Positions 13,101 to 26,200 of a stretch of DNA of 64,000 nucleotides are shown one piece after another (position 1 is the first letter of the stretch; every line of letters starts with the position of its first letter). The position numbers and the translations under genes are program-made. This DNA is from Otis tarda. Taxonomy: Eukaryota; Chordata; Aves; Otidiformes; Otididae. The notes beneath the pieces are model-generated. The model was not told the origin of the DNA, searched no databases, and saw only the letters and a list, made by a program, of their open reading frames with translations. The stretch lies in NCBI GenBank assembly GCA_026413225.1, contig CM048591.1:44559303-44623302 (forward strand), in the 5' to 3' direction.

Positions 13101-16100
13101 TTAAGGCTCGCATGGTGGTTTTTATATGTCACCTGTCACCCTGATATCTCAACACCTCTAACACATTTTGAAATAGAAATTCTACCTCCACTACATCTAC
13201 TCTCTCCTTTCCCAAAACATGGAGTAAGTAGCTTGACTAGCGAGAGTAAATAGCTTGACTTCTTCACAGCTTAGTTCCTAAGTGTGGGAAATGTGGTGGA
13301 CATGCTGAAGAAAGCTGAGACAAAGAATTACGCTTATTTTTTTAAAAAAGGTTCTGAATGCAATCACCTTGATTTTGAAATTAAATTACCTTTTATTATG
13401 TTCTCAGTCCAGTTCTGAGTTCTTCATTCCCAGATTCAGTAGCTGGAGAGCAGTTAAGAATGAGGGCGATGACTTTGTCACACTTCCATGCTAAGTTACT
13501 TTATATTCAGTTTTAATCAGTGCCTTCTCAGACAGGTGTATATGTCACCTAAATACTGAGACAAGTGCTTACTGGCCTCAAAGAGACAGAGTTTTACACA
13601 AATCTTTCTGGCAGGCTCTTCTGCATGTGTCCTCAACATCCCTACGTAAGATTTCTTGTGGATCTTGAATCACATGATGTAGGGAGCTGAACTTCATGCG
13701 ACCGCAGTTGTGAGCACCCCATCATATGTATTTTTGGTATTGTCTGGAAAAAAATGCACAGGCTAAAGCAAAAGATTGTAGTGTATTCCTGTGGCTTCTT
13801 GTGGATGTGTCAGACACAGCCAGTGACATGCAGGGGCACAGCTGGCAGGAGGGTGAAGGCTGTCAGCAGAACTGAAGGGCCAGCAGCTGCATCTCAGACA
13901 CCCTCTCTGCCCAGGTGGCCCCAGAGGCTGACAGTTGGCAGCTGTCTCCAAGAACTGGACTTTGCCAGCTTTCTTCATCTTTTTGTTTAGAAAAGGGAGG
14001 TTACATACTGCACACTTGAGAGGTCTCCAGGTAATGAGTGCAACTCATTTTGGCACTGAGCAACCCATATACTTAAGGACTGCAGTTGTATTTCTTTCTG
14101 ACATACATGGAGCTGGGGAAGGTACAGCATCACAGGCCATTCCCTGCAGCTGTTCTCCTCCAGTTATGTGTCAGAAGCTTTTCAGCCTATCTGTCAGATT
14201 ATAAAATATTCTCTAGATCCTCATTTGCTTCTATTTAGCCTATTCTGCAGCATTTCTTGTGTTCCTGAACCTTTTCTTTCAGTTTGCTAGTGGCAAGCCA
14301 CTTCATATTATTCATAAGTCATAGGCCTGCAGCAAAATATTAAATTATGCGTATATTTACTTACATTCTTTGTTTACATTACATTTGGAGATCAGAGAGT
14401 GAATAGGAGTTTTTGTGATTTTTCACTCCATTCAACTTCTCTTTGGTGTGGTGTTCTAGTTGGAAGGGTTCACAATGAGCTGATCTCTCCACTGGGCATA
14501 AACGAAACCCACACCCTCAGGGGCAACAAATACTTTTCTTGTGTCAGTTGAGAAAGGTTTCCTGAAAGTAAGACTTTTCAGTCTTTTTATCCCATATTTG
14601 AATGATTGTATTAGGATTTTATCAGACCAAACTGGTATCAAAACATTGAGGCCAAATTAAGACAACCATTGGTGTTCATGTCGAGGGGTAATTTCTCTGC
14701 ACTGGATGATAAGAATCACTGCAGTGGAAATAATAGACTGGATAAGAGAAACAATCCTTTTAGGAAAATACAGGTTAAATTAGATCACAACACCCCTGAT
14801 GTGAGAGTAAAGCCACAGAAGAACATTCATATTTAGCAATTATATCAATGACTAATTCTTACAAGTGATGAGCTGGTAGCAATAGCCAGTGAATCCACAT
14901 GAAATTTGATTGTAAGATCAGGTGTCCATTTTTTATCTTTATATTTGCTCCCAAAAGTTAACTTCATGTGAGAGATTTCTTTGAAACCCCAAAGTGGAAA
15001 TGTTATGTGTGTCTAGACGAGACAAAACACAGCATCTGATGTTCAGTTTTATCTTCTTTGTTACCTTTTAATATTCCTTTGTACTATTTTAAAACATGCA
15101 ACCAAGGAAAGATTACCAGGCAAAGTATAATTTTTTTTTCCTATGTCTCCTGGAGCTTCAGGGATGTCTCCACAGCCAATTTGTTTTACAAGCTTCCACA
15201 TATGGTATACTTAACATATTGATTTTGAAGATTTCAGAAACCACTTGCAGATGAGTCTCCCTTTATATTAATCAAAATAGGACAGTGGCTTCAGCTGTTA
15301 GCTGCAGAAGCAACTGAAGCAGAAAGGACTTCCTTGGAATAGGATGAAGCTTAGCCACAGCAAGGCCACCCCATCACTCTGAACTGTGCAGGAAAGAGCT
15401 CCAGTTTTATTGTCAAGTAGCATATCAGCTGGTACTTCTGCTAACTCTTTTTACTAAATATTGTGTGGCACTGGGAAAAGAAACAGCAGCAAAGAAGTGG
15501 CTGGTAAGAGTACCTATGAAAGCCATCAAAATAAACAAAAAAAGATGGAGGTATGCCATGTTCCCAGGCTTTTAAATTCAGTTTCACATGTCTCAGCTTT
15601 TACACCACCTCCTCCACTGTGCTTCATTACTGACTGTCACTTTTGTTTCCTTTTATAACATTTATGACTTACAGACCACTGCTACTAGAGTGGAGGTGTC
15701 CAGGAGATCCTTGCTGCCATCACAGTGTTGTTAAACCCCTTCCCCCTACCCTGCGTGTTTCTTGTTTCTTTCGATGATAGCTCTCTGGAATATAGGATGT
15801 CTCTTCATCTGTGTTGGTACAGCTTTTAGGCTGTACAGTGTTTTTTAGGCACTATTGTCACAAACATAATTAACAATGCAAGGCAAGCCACATGTTCAAA
15901 GGACATAGTTTGAAAGGAGCCAACATCCACTTTCAAAGTACGCCCAAAATTGTGCAACCCTCAATCAAACCCTTCAATCTTCAAATAAAGTTTTCAACTA
16001 ACAGTTAACAGCTTAATTTGCTGTGCTAACAAAGTGCCATACTCACATGTATTATTGCTTTTTTGTGGATCTAAAGGAGAGGTCATTTTTTAAGATAGGC

Positions 16101-16179
16101 TCACACTGTTCTTGAACAGCACGACCTCATAGTACAATTTAAGCTGTAATCTGCTCAGAATCTGTAGGATGGAAAAAAT

Positions 16180-16213
16180 ACTAGTTACCAGATAATACTA
16201 GTTACTAGATAAT
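16180..16213. repeat. 17-bp tandem duplication
   Basis: ACTAGTTACCAGATAAT at 16180-16196 is followed directly by ACTAGTTACTAGATAAT at 16197-16213, with a single C/T difference. Related AT-rich words follow to about 16265. Confidence 0.85.
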
Positions 16214-16856
16214 TGGCATAGTAATTAGTGTATTAACTATGTTACTTAAAGGCAATACTAATCACTCCAGAATGTAATCTTCACGTCTTTCATTTCTCTG
16301 TGGTCAGCATCTTGTGATCAATTGAAAGATGATTTGTAATTACAGTTTGTGAATTGTAAGCAGTCTAACCCAACTTGTTAGACTGAGTTTTGCCCTCTTC
16401 TTCATGTTTCAAGTACTCTTTCTACAGAGCAGTTGCTACAAATACTTGCCATTGCTGTTACATTTGGTACCAAAATAAAATTGATGTGGTACTAGTGACA
16501 AATTTTTTTAAAAAGTATTTAGCAGTTATTTTCAGTATTTTTTTTTCTTTTAGGACATGTCTTCAACCTGATTGTTAAAGGTGTAAAATATTAATACTAC
16601 TGAAATATCACCCAAATAAACAGTTATAAAAATACTCCTTTATGTAATCTTTAGATTTTTGGTGAAAGTTAGAGTATTTTTACATCAAGCTTTTCTTTTT
16701 AATGGCAAATAAACTTCATTACTGGAATCACAAGCAGGTAACTACTTCAATCATGTTTAAGGCCAAATAAAGCAAGCCTCCAATATTCATGTACATCTGG
16801 CTATCCATTGTTCACTTGACAATAGCAATCCAGAGTGTTTTATTGTAAATAAGAAG

Positions 16857-16889
16857 GATGATGATGAGCCATGATGATGATGATGATGC
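16857..16889. repeat. GAT/ATG trinucleotide microsatellite, interrupted
   Basis: Runs of GATGATGATG and ATGATGATGATGATGATG are separated by AGCC. Confidence 0.85.
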
Positions 16890-17890
16890 ATTTTGACAGC
16901 AACAGGAAATGCTATTGGTTAGAGAATAGCTCTTCTTCTATAAATAAATAAATAGGTTTGAGGTAAATATGGAGCAAGAGAGAGGTTGATTTATGTTCAT
17001 TATGAGGTTCCAGTTTAGTTTTTTAGGCTAGAACAATGTATTCTCTCAGTCACCAGAAAAGGCTGCCACGTACACAAGTAAAAGCAAAAACAGTCAACAA
17101 TGTTGACAAACCACTCATCTTTAACAAAGGGCAGTTGATTTCAAGAACTCTGTATATCACTGCTGCATCAATTGGAAACTTGACCCACATTGAAAACAAC
17201 AACAAAAAAAACCCCACTAAGGCTGCTGTAGCACAGCTTTTGCTTAAGTTACAGCATTCCAGATAGACAATATGTATTCCTTTTCCAGTATTTGCAATGT
17301 AATGTGTATTTTCATGGCCATTCACTCTTGTTTATTTATATCAGAGATCCTTAACTGTGAAACACTCAAGCTAGGTCTGGAACCAGCACTTTACAGCTGA
17401 CTGTGAGGTGGACACTAAGCTATTTCACCCTGGCACTGAAGCAGTGTAAGACAGATACATTACTTTCAGAATCCAAAATCCATCGCTACACTGCTTTTTG
17501 AAGATCCGCCTGCATTTTCTGCTAGCAGGTATTCACACAACTAAACCAAATCCTTCTCCTCAGAAGGATTCTCAAACTACATTCTTGATTTCCCTGCCTA
17601 GCATGCCCTGTCCGGCGTGGACAGGAGGTCTGCACAACAGATCATCTCCATGTTTCTTTCCCTATAATCCAAGGATAATGGCATCTGCTTGGAGGGATGG
17701 AGCTTTGTTTGCAAATCTCCCTGGTTAACAAGGATCTGAATCCAAATTTTCCATGTCCCTTGAAAATGCCTTAGAAAATGCAATTGGGAGGTTTGGGAGA
17801 GACTCTCCCAATTTTCCCTTTCAGTGTTTTTCAACTTTGCATAAATAATTAAATGTTCATGTGGCTAAGGAGAAGGGGAAAGTGACTTTG

Positions 17891-17950
17891 CCAAGCTGTG
17901 GTCAAGGCACTCACTCGCATTGGAAAGACAGGTTTGAATCCCTGTCCTAA
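17891..17950 (+). mobile_element. tRNA-derived SINE-like head (MIR-like), low confidence
   Basis: A GTGGTCAAGGC A-box-like word at 17898 and a GGTTTGAATCC B-box-like word at 17931 are spaced 33 bases apart. The B box is flanked by a 5-bp T-arm stem (ACAGG/CCTGT). The order resembles the tRNA-related head of ancient SINEs of the MIR type. It does not fold as a full tRNA: no acceptor or anticodon stem could be matched. Confidence 0.35.
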
Positions 17951-18589
17951 TGATTATTTAATGACCCTTCTGACAGCAGACCAGCCGTGGAGGCATTTCC
18001 ATTCCCTCCTCCCCCACTCCTTCTGCTAGCCTTGTCAAGGAGCCTGGGCACCTGTGGACAGAGAGCAAGTGGCAAAACTCACAAAACAAAACACTGCAAG
18101 GCTAAACTAGGTGTTTCAAAGACCTTTCATGGTCCCAGTTTTTACAGCCAGTGGCCTGCCTACCATTCCCAGACAGCTGCAGAATTGATTCAGTGCTAGC
18201 AACTGTCGGGATATTTTTGGCGGTTGTTCCTTTTGCTGACAGAAGTAACAGAGCGCTTTGCCAGTGGGAAGCATCCTTGTCTGGCCCAGGAGCCAGCAGA
18301 CAGCTCCAGCACCCAGCCAGCTCTGGGACACAGACGCAGGGCGGCCCTGCCAGCAGCTCCTCCACAATGAATTTGATTAATTGCTCCAAGAGCTTGACCG
18401 CTCACCGCCAACCAGAATGGCAGAATGATGTATCTAGTTAAATCTGTGACGTAAAAACAAATGCTTTTACTTATATCCTAAGCTGAGGTTGGTGGGATTT
18501 TGGCTGCCTTGCAGAGGGGTGACAGAGCCCCTGCCTAGTGTACCAAAACAGCGTGTTTCTCCATCCTGTGATCTCTCCGTGCCTGCAGA
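17951..18589. other. Unique sequence just upstream of the CpG island
   Basis: GC content rises toward the island. No gene, TATA box or repeat was recognised; this may hold proximal regulatory elements. Confidence 0.5.
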
Positions 18590-18813
18590 AGCCGGTACAA
18601 GCGGCCAAGCGATTCTGATGCTGGAACCTACCGCCGGTTACGTCCGGCGGCCAACTCCTGCTCGCTCCCCTCCTCCCTCGCTCCCTGGGAGCGGGAAATT
18701 CAGCCGTGTCCCCCTCGGACGGCGCCGTGCCCGCGGGAGCCCCCAGAACGAGGGGCCGGGTCGGCCTGACCGGAGCTGAGGACGCCGCGGGGCCTCCGGC
18801 GCCTCACGGGTGC

Positions 18814-18842
18814 GGGCGGGGCGGGGCGGGGCGGGGCGGGGC
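18814..18842 (+). promoter_or_regulatory. Tandem GC-box (SP/KLF) array
   Basis: Five head-to-tail copies of GGGGC/GGGCGG occur in about 29 bases. GGGCGG is the classic SP/KLF binding core. The array sits about 75-100 bases upstream of the proposed first-exon donor at 18915/18916. It is also a simple pentamer repeat, so copy number may vary, and its G-runs could form a G-quadruplex. Confidence 0.8.
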
Positions 18843-18849
18843 CAGCCGG

Positions 18850-18915
18850 GTGAGGTCATCAAAAGGCGCCGCGGAGGGGCCGGAGGGCGCTGGGGACTTG
18901 GCGCAAGCTCGGAAG
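18850..18915 (+). other. AOPEP: Proposed AOPEP untranslated exon 1 (start uncertain)
   Basis: The exon end is placed at CTCGGAAG|GTAACG, the best-looking donor just downstream of the GC boxes. The start is not determinable from sequence; I set it just after the array. A second possible donor is at CTGT|GTAAGC near 19022. There is no start codon in the short exon as drawn, which fits an untranslated first exon. Transcript 5' ends would decide. Confidence 0.4.
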
Positions 18916-19770
18916 GTAACGGTGGGGCAGTGACGGTTGGCCGCGCGCTGGCGGGGCCGGCAAGCGCAGGGGTCGGTAGCGGCCGTTTGTCCCGCTCGGC
19001 GCGCACCGTGTGGCCCCGGCTGTGTAAGCGTTCCTTCTCTGTCACCCCCTCTGCCGCCGGCCTGGCCCCCGCGGAGGAGGCGTGAGGGGGACCCGGGTTC
19101 CTTGTGCGGGGCTGAGCCGAGCCGCGCTCTGCCGGGCGCTCTGGCTTCTCTTCCCCCCGCGGCGTTTCCCGCACCGTGCGAGGCCTTTGTGGCGGTCACC
19201 GAGCTGCCGTCCCTCCATGTTCTTAGCAGCTGCACTGCTGCGGCTGGAGGGCAGTATGTGGTAGAGCGACCAGCATACGAAATAGTAGGGGATGTGCGGC
19301 CAAGCAATACCTGTTGTCTTTTTTCACGTTACTTAGGCAGCTTGGATCAGTGCCTGTCAAGTAAGGCTCTAGTTTTAAGCCTAAATTCCTGAAAGAACTT
19401 TGAATGTAATTCTGTTCAAGCTTTTCAAAGCTGCTTAATGAGCTTTTTCTGTTTGTTGGCCTGTTTAATGCTTGGAAATGCGTAGGTGAAACTCATCTCT
19501 CTATTAATAAATGGCATTTTGTGATTCATCTGAGGATTTCAGCTTAGTTGTGTTTTAGGTCCTTTACTCAGGATAATGCTTAGTTTTGCACAAATCCAGT
19601 TGAGTGATTGAAGTGGCTTGCCCATGCCAACATTAAGAAGAGAAGACTGTTTTTCTGATTCTGGGAAATAGTTCTTTCACATTGATGTATATAAATGACA
19701 TCTGCACTGAGTTGAAAACAGTTGTTCTATTTCAGCATGGATTTGATTTGGACACTTCCTATCTATGAAT

Positions 19771-20485
19771 ATAGAATGACAGAATGGTTTGGGTTGGAAG
19801 GGACCTTTAAAAGTCATGTAGTCCAACCTCCCTGCAAGAAGCAGGGACATCTCCAACTAGACCAGGTTGCTCAGAGCCCCATCCAACCTGGCCTTGAACG
19901 TTTTGAGGGATGGGGCATCAGCCACCTCTCTGAGCAACCTGTTCCAGTGTTCTACCACCCTCAGCATAGAAAAATTTTCCTAATATCTTCTCTAAATCTA
20001 CACCCCTCTATTTTGAAACTATTACCCCTAGTCCTGTCACAAGAGGCCCTGACGAAAGAGTTTCTCCTCATCTTTCCTGTAGGCCCCCGTTAGGTACTGG
20101 AAGATGGCTATAAGGTCTCCTCCCTTCTCCAGGCTGAACAGCCCCAGCTCTCTCAGCCTGTCCTCATAGGAGAGGTGGTCCAGCCCTCTGATCATCTTTG
20201 TGGCCCTCCTCTGGACCTTCTCCAACTGGTCCATGTCCTTCTGATGTTGGGGGCTCCAGAACTGGACACAGTACTCCAGGTGAGGTCTCACCAGGGCAGA
20301 GCAGAGGGACAGAATCACCTCCCTTGACCTGCTGGCCACACTCCTCTTGATGCAGCCCAGGATGCGGTTGGCCTTCTGAGCTGCAACGGCTTGTGTTGAG
20401 CTTCTCGTCCACCACCATTGCCAAGTCCTTCTCCTCAGGGCTGCTCTCAATCCATTCTCCACCCAGCCTATATTTGTGCCTGTAT
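19771..20485 (-). mobile_element. CR1 LINE fragment, 3' end, antisense to AOPEP
   Basis: Read on the minus strand it starts in the RT C-terminal coding part (GAATGGATTGAGAGCAGCCC) and passes the [16 protein letters not shown]-type region. It ends at 19771 with the CATTCTGTCATTCTAT tail. A 141-codon minus-strand frame (20037-20462) is the remnant of the ORF2 end with frameshifts near the 5' side. It is truncated at 5' and lies about 0.6 kb downstream of the CpG island. Confidence 0.93.
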
Positions 20486-20601
20486 CTTCTCAGTTGCATG
20501 TTACATCTGAAAATCACACACACACACACCCCTTCCTTGGGTATTTGGAGTGGAAATAAAATCCAAGGTAATTCTGCACCTCCTTAGTGCCGTTCACCAT
20601 C

Positions 20602-20697
20602 CACAGAATCACTGAGGTTGAAGAGGACCGCTAATGATTATCGAGTCCAATGCCCCAGCTCAAGCAAGGTTAGGTATAGCAGGTTGCTCAGGACACC
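20602..20697 (-). mobile_element. Short CR1 3'-UTR fragment, minus strand
   Basis: The words CACAGAATCACTGAGGTTG, GAGTCCAATGCCCCAGCTCA and AGGTTGCTCAGGACACC form the antisense 3' end of an older CR1 subfamily, different from the adjacent copy. Only about 96 bases remain. Confidence 0.7.
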
Positions 20698-23270
20698 TTG
20701 AAATCATTTTGTAAAATAAAAAAATTGAAAATTCCATCCTTACACAAATGAATTTTTTAAAATAAACATAATAATTGGAATTTTGTGGGCAGGAACTTGT
20801 AAAACAACTAGCTGCATATATTTGTCTGTTTAATGATTTTAGGTATTTGGTCACTGTACTGTAATATAAAGAACCAGCAATGGACTAAAGACAGTTTATG
20901 GGGAATATCAGGTTGCTCTTCCTGCCTCATTTACCAATAGTAAGTCACACTTCTGTCTCTGTTTGGTTAGTTATGTGATTTTTTTAGGTAATAGGTATTT
21001 TAGGGGTGGAAGGGGACTTTGATTTTTTCATGTTTCCCTTTTTACTTCAGCTGAAAGAAAGGAGGAGTTTTCTATCTTGACTTGTAATTTCAGCTCATGG
21101 GAAGCAACTTCCACTGCTGCTGTCTTGTTGGTAAAGGAAGTCTTCCATTATGCTAATTATTTCTATAGTTTCCAGACTTAAAAGGAGGCTTCTGGAAAGG
21201 CACTATCCCTTGCTTTGGCAAGGGATATTACTAATTGAATTAACTTTCACATCAAAGCCTTATTATGATATGTATTGGTTTCCCTATGACACAGAGTGAG
21301 GTCTGCAAGCTGTGGATTGGTTTACAGTAGTTTAACGGTAGCAAATGTTTCTGTTTGTTTGTTTAAGCCTTACTTTCATCCTTAGAAGAGCTCATTCCTG
21401 CCTTAAAAAGGTTCAAAATAGCTTGGCTATTTGTGTTAAGTGTATGGAATAAAAATAAGTTTGTAATTACCAGAAATTATGTATACATATTACTTGATAT
21501 TTAAAGAGTAAAATTACTGTTGATGCTGATATTCAAAACTGACTTCTTGGTAAAGTCTTAGTGTCTTACATTGTTTGAAAAATTTATAAAACTGGATTTG
21601 GATGAAGTTTCCTTGAAAGCAGTTTAAAGGGAATTAATTATAAACCTCTTATAATTATTAAAGGGAGTGCTTATCCAAAAGACTTTTTTTTCATTTTTAA
21701 AATTTCTTTAAACACTAAGGGGAGATCATTGCAGGTTATAATTCTAACACCTGCATGTTGAAAGTTGAGTTAGCTTTTATGTACAGAGAAAACAAGTCAT
21801 ACTTAACTGAAGGTGAAGAGAAACCAAACATGGCTTTATTTTGCACTGTCTTTTACAGGGGGATAAAAAGTTGGTGTTGTTTAAATGTATAGTATCTGAA
21901 TATTGACCAGTGGCATGTAGGGAAAGTCTATGGTGGTGAAATACTTCTACACCTTTTGAAGAATATGGTGAGTACATGATACAAACAACTTGGTGTCTGT
22001 GCTTCAGAGATACTTGTTTGCAGCCCAGCATATTAGCTTAAATTCCCAGTTTAGCTGCACGTGCCAGGCTATCGGGTGGAATGACTGAGCACGGAGATAC
22101 CCATCTCTGTTAACTGTTGGGGATGATTCTGGCAGAACCAGAAGCTAGGAGAAATATATTCAAACAGACCTAGAGCAAATTGTTAGGGTTTGTCTGACCA
22201 TCCTTGGTTTTCTAGGAAACTTGATTTTTCTAAATTTCTATTTAATTGCTTTAATTGGCTATTATTTCAGGGAATGGGTTTGTGTACTATCTGAAAAACA
22301 GAAAAGCTGAAATAGAAATGGCCTCCATCTTGGGGATTAATGTCTGCTACTGGTGTCAGCATTTGTGTGTGGATAGGTTTGTGTAACTCTGATTTTGCAC
22401 AATAAAAAACATTGGTATGGTTTTTAAGGCATTAAGCAGTTAATGTATTCCGATTTTTGGAACAGCTTTAAGTTGGGAATTTTCCAGGGCTTGGCAGATG
22501 CCGAATACAGAGTTATAACTGCCTGTTTTGGTTAGAGATCAGTTCTCTTTATCATCTCTCATACAGCCCTCTCCTTCATTCATTTTTGTTTTCTGAGATT
22601 TTGGAAATGCATGAAAAGCAACAGCTACAGTTGTGCTCTGAAATAAGAGGTATTTTGTGCAAGCTTACAAAAGAACATGTTTGGCATAGTCCTACATTTT
22701 GCCATGAAGACATACCTTGGATGACTACATTTTGTGCCTACCTTTCACTGTGGTGTATTAACAATGTAAGGCAGTCTGTCACTGGCTGATCCAACAGGAG
22801 TGCAAGGATGTAAAGCACGTGCTTGGGAAGGGAGTAGGTGATTCAGTGTGTTCTGCATAGTACATTTCTAGCTTGTGCCACTCTAATATGGAGTCATCTC
22901 TAATGACCATGTATCTTCTCTGTTTTTCAAGGTGGTGGAGGGGTGGTGGTTCCAAAGTTTGTAAGCCTTTCATTTGCTTCCACCTAGTAGTGCCTGCGCT
23001 GGGCCTCCCAACAAGTTCAGATGGTTTTCCGATTTTCTCATGTGGACTATGAGTGTTAGAGCAGAATCAGACTGGAACAGTTACTTGTTAGCTATTGAAA
23101 ATTACAGCTTCCCGGAATAATGGAACATCAGTATCAAGTATCAGTATTGTTCAGTCTAGTTTTTAAAAGGCTGTTTACAAGTTTAACTAGACTACTTTGT
23201 ATAACAATTATCCTCACTTTCTTAGTTTACTATTTGTAATGGATATATTCCCAGGATAGTTCAGATGCCC

Positions 23271-23285
23271 TTTTTTTTTTTTTTT
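23271..23285. repeat. Poly-T run (15)
   Basis: Fifteen T in a row within a pyrimidine-rich stretch of intron 1; no retroposon body or target duplication was recognised beside it. Confidence 0.9.
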
Positions 23286-26200
23286 CCTCCACTTTCCCCT
23301 GTAGGACAGGATTATGTGTCCAAGTTCTTTCCTTTTCCTGTGTCTTTGGTTCATTTTCCTTTTAACTGTAACAACCAAAACTGTGCATTACTGTGTATTT
23401 CTTACCACAAAGAAACAATTTTTTGCTATAGATATTTTTAGGAAGTTTATTCTCTAATCTTGTCTCCTTTGCAACTGTGCGTAATTTTGCCTGGAAGCAG
23501 TTTTCTCAAGTTTGCTTTCAGAGGCGTATGATTCTAATTCAGGCTGATTCTTTCTGTATTAAGTGGAAAGCAATGTTTCATAATGTTATACAAGTATCAC
23601 TCCATGAAGGATCACTTCTCCCCTATTTCCCATTCTTTGTGCCTTTTATGCAACTCTGTTATACACAGGTGATCAAGAATAACTCTATTCATGTTGGATA
23701 CCATCTGCTGTTATTGTTGTTTGTTCTTTTGCAAACATCTATCTTCTAAAATATTAAAACATACAACCAAACAATTAGATTCCCTTATATTTTTATGACT
23801 TACAAAGTACATTTGATAAGGAAGGTGCATTGAATGTGAGGTCTATTCTTAAAATGTACTAGTAATTTGTTACATCTTTATGTGTAGAAGAAGTATGACA
23901 CGAAAGAGTGACGTAAAATGATCATCAAGAGTTTGTGGTAGCATTAGGGTTCCTAATTTGTTATCATGCTTAGAATCCAGCTAGTGAACCTCCTTTTCTA
24001 AAGGTGAAATGCATTACTTTAAAAAAAATGAAAACCAGATACTCACATTATGGACAGAATATAGCAAAAAATATTATGGAAGACGATGTTATGTAAGAGA
24101 AGTATCTCAAAAAAGTTGTCAGATATAATGGCTCCAGTATCTTCTCTATGATGACAGTACCTTGTTATGTGCATAAGGTAGTGAGGAATTTGTCTTCTCA
24201 AATCCAAGGAATACTGATTTAAAGCAGCGTATTTGGGAATCAGTAGTAAAAGATGTACTATTTGTATATACAAAGCTTGGATATGTACAGAGAACTTCCA
24301 AGGTGTACAGCAAACTACTGCTTCAGCAGCTGAGGTAGTATGTTTGTTCTGTTATGTGAACACCATGATTACTGTTTGTTCTCTAAACCTGTTAAGGTAG
24401 AATGAAAGGAAACGCAGAATGAACAGAAGCTCAGTTACAAGAGTAGATAGCTAGACCACAAAATAAACCAAATGATACCTGCATGCAGTGGCAGAATGCA
24501 TACCAATGGCTTTTGATTGTCTGGAAAACACTTTAGTGGTATTTAAACTACTTCAGTAACAACACAACCTACATTACATCAGTGTTCAAAAAATACATGA
24601 GGTATGAATATATAGGCAGAACATTCAATTTCTGTGTAGTTGGCGTAGGCAATTCTTTTTGTTTAAAACAAAACCCCCATTTATCTTTGTATCTTTCATA
24701 CTCCACCTTCTTCTCCCTGTGAAAGTGAGGAAAATGTTACATGACAAATGCTAGTCTGAATTAGTTCCATGATCATACACTGTTTGGGAGTCAAGTTTCT
24801 TAGACTTCATCTGAATCTGTGTTTAAGTAGTCAGGAAAAAAAGTAGGTAAGAATCCTGCCTTTGTATACTAGGCTTGACTTCGAAATTTGCATGGTGTTG
24901 CAGCAATCTGATTGATTTTGCTTAGGATTTTTATAAGCTGTATTTTAGTACTTGCAGTAGAAAACATGGTGGGATAATTGCATTATGATTTTTGTACATT
25001 TTTAGGAAGATTTCCCACTTGGTTTGATTTCTGATTTGCTTTACTGTGATTCCTGTGTCATCTGTTTCATTGCTACAGAGGTTGGGTATATGATCATTAA
25101 TTGCCTTGATCTTCTACTCTTTTTTCTTGATACTGAAAAGGCTGTCTATTTTAGTGACCAAAGAAGCAATTCATTCCTGTCCTTTCTTCTTGGATAAAAC
25201 TGAGAGAATCTCCCAACTGGTTGAGGTCCAATACTTGATATGCCAAGCACAGCCTGAAGGAGGGGTAGATAGCCATCTTGTCTGGAACACAATCATTTAT
25301 CCATGCATTTTCATGTAATAAAATTAGCTGTCCTGTGGAAGACAATGCATCTATTAATCTCATGTCAAGTTAATTCTTCTGTAACATGGCTTTAGGCCAA
25401 AAATGAAACATTAAAATCATCTTTTTAGCTCTTAATCAGGTGACTATCATATCTATGCCTTAAAATATTACTACTAGGTTGTTCTAAATTCTGGATAACC
25501 TTATACTGTTTTTCTGTATTGCCAATGATGTGTTCTTCCAAAAATTGCATCATTTTACTGTTAAATTTCTTGTTAATAAAGCAAGTGTAAATAAAATAGG
25601 GTTAAAAAGCACAACTGCTTTGCAGATCTATTAATATTTGCTTTTTTTAAAAAAATCTGGAAAATACATTGTTTTAGCACTGATTATACTTCTATAGATT
25701 TTGGTTAGATGTGAGCCTGAAGTTGTAAGAAGAATAGTTTAAATGCAGTGTGTGTTGTTTGTATTTGATAATCACTTATAATGTCATTTTAAAGAGAGGT
25801 TATTATCGCGTATGTACTCAACTGATTTAATGCATAGTGGAGTAACATTACCCGCACACAAGAGGGCACACTAAGTCCTCTTGAGTATATTTATGGAAAA
25901 CCTTTTTAGTTAGGGTAAATTAACATTTGCAAATAAAATAATAAAATCATACCTTGAATGTAGTGCTACGTATAATTTTTAACAAATGTTTTCTATGAAT
26001 ATTTCATGTATGTGCCAGAAAGCTTAACTAACCTCACCTTAAAATCCTTTTGGTTTAGTTCAGTGAGTATTGTGACGTTCTGTGACTCAAGATTAGCATT
26101 GTTGTTTAAGCTGGCTTAAAGAAAAGAAAAGTTCTACTTGTAATCTAGCACTCACATCATCATTTCTTTCTTGCCATAGTGTGTTACAGTCAAAAGATTA

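Larger units (their letters stand above)
7146..17890. other. Intergenic DNA between the CR1 and the AOPEP promoter region
   Basis: No recognised gene. The longest open frame is 165 codons (7316-7813, +), discussed under findings. A patch with several CAGCTG E-boxes lies at 13839-14152. Otherwise it is AT-rich unique-looking sequence with short simple repeats. Confidence 0.55.
18590..19215 (+). promoter_or_regulatory. AOPEP: CpG island, likely AOPEP promoter
   Basis: CpG dinucleotides are abundant from about 18590 to 19215, whereas most of the window is AT-rich and CpG-poor. No TATA box is obvious, as is usual for CpG-island promoters. The island is about 15 kb upstream of the first AOPEP coding exon, on the correct side, and is the only strong CpG island in the window. 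It contains a GC-box array (18814-18842) and a TGAGGTCA element at 18851 that resembles a CRE/ATF site or a nuclear-receptor half-site. A divergent transcript cannot be excluded, since such islands are often bidirectional. Long open frames on both strands here reflect base composition, not genes. Confidence 0.85.

Noticed and set aside
1-18590. Search for FBP2/FBP1 exons on the minus strand upstream of AOPEP
   Set aside because: No fructose-bisphosphatase peptide was recognised in the open frames, so the neighbour must lie further upstream or in exons too short to see.
18638-19307. Open frames of 178 and 167 codons (minus) and 151 codons (plus) in the CpG island
   Set aside because: They are Pro/Arg/Ala/Gly-rich, overlap each other on both strands and arise from high GC with few stops. 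No protein likeness.
20516-20530. Short CA run
   Set aside because: Only about six repeats; too short to be a notable microsatellite.
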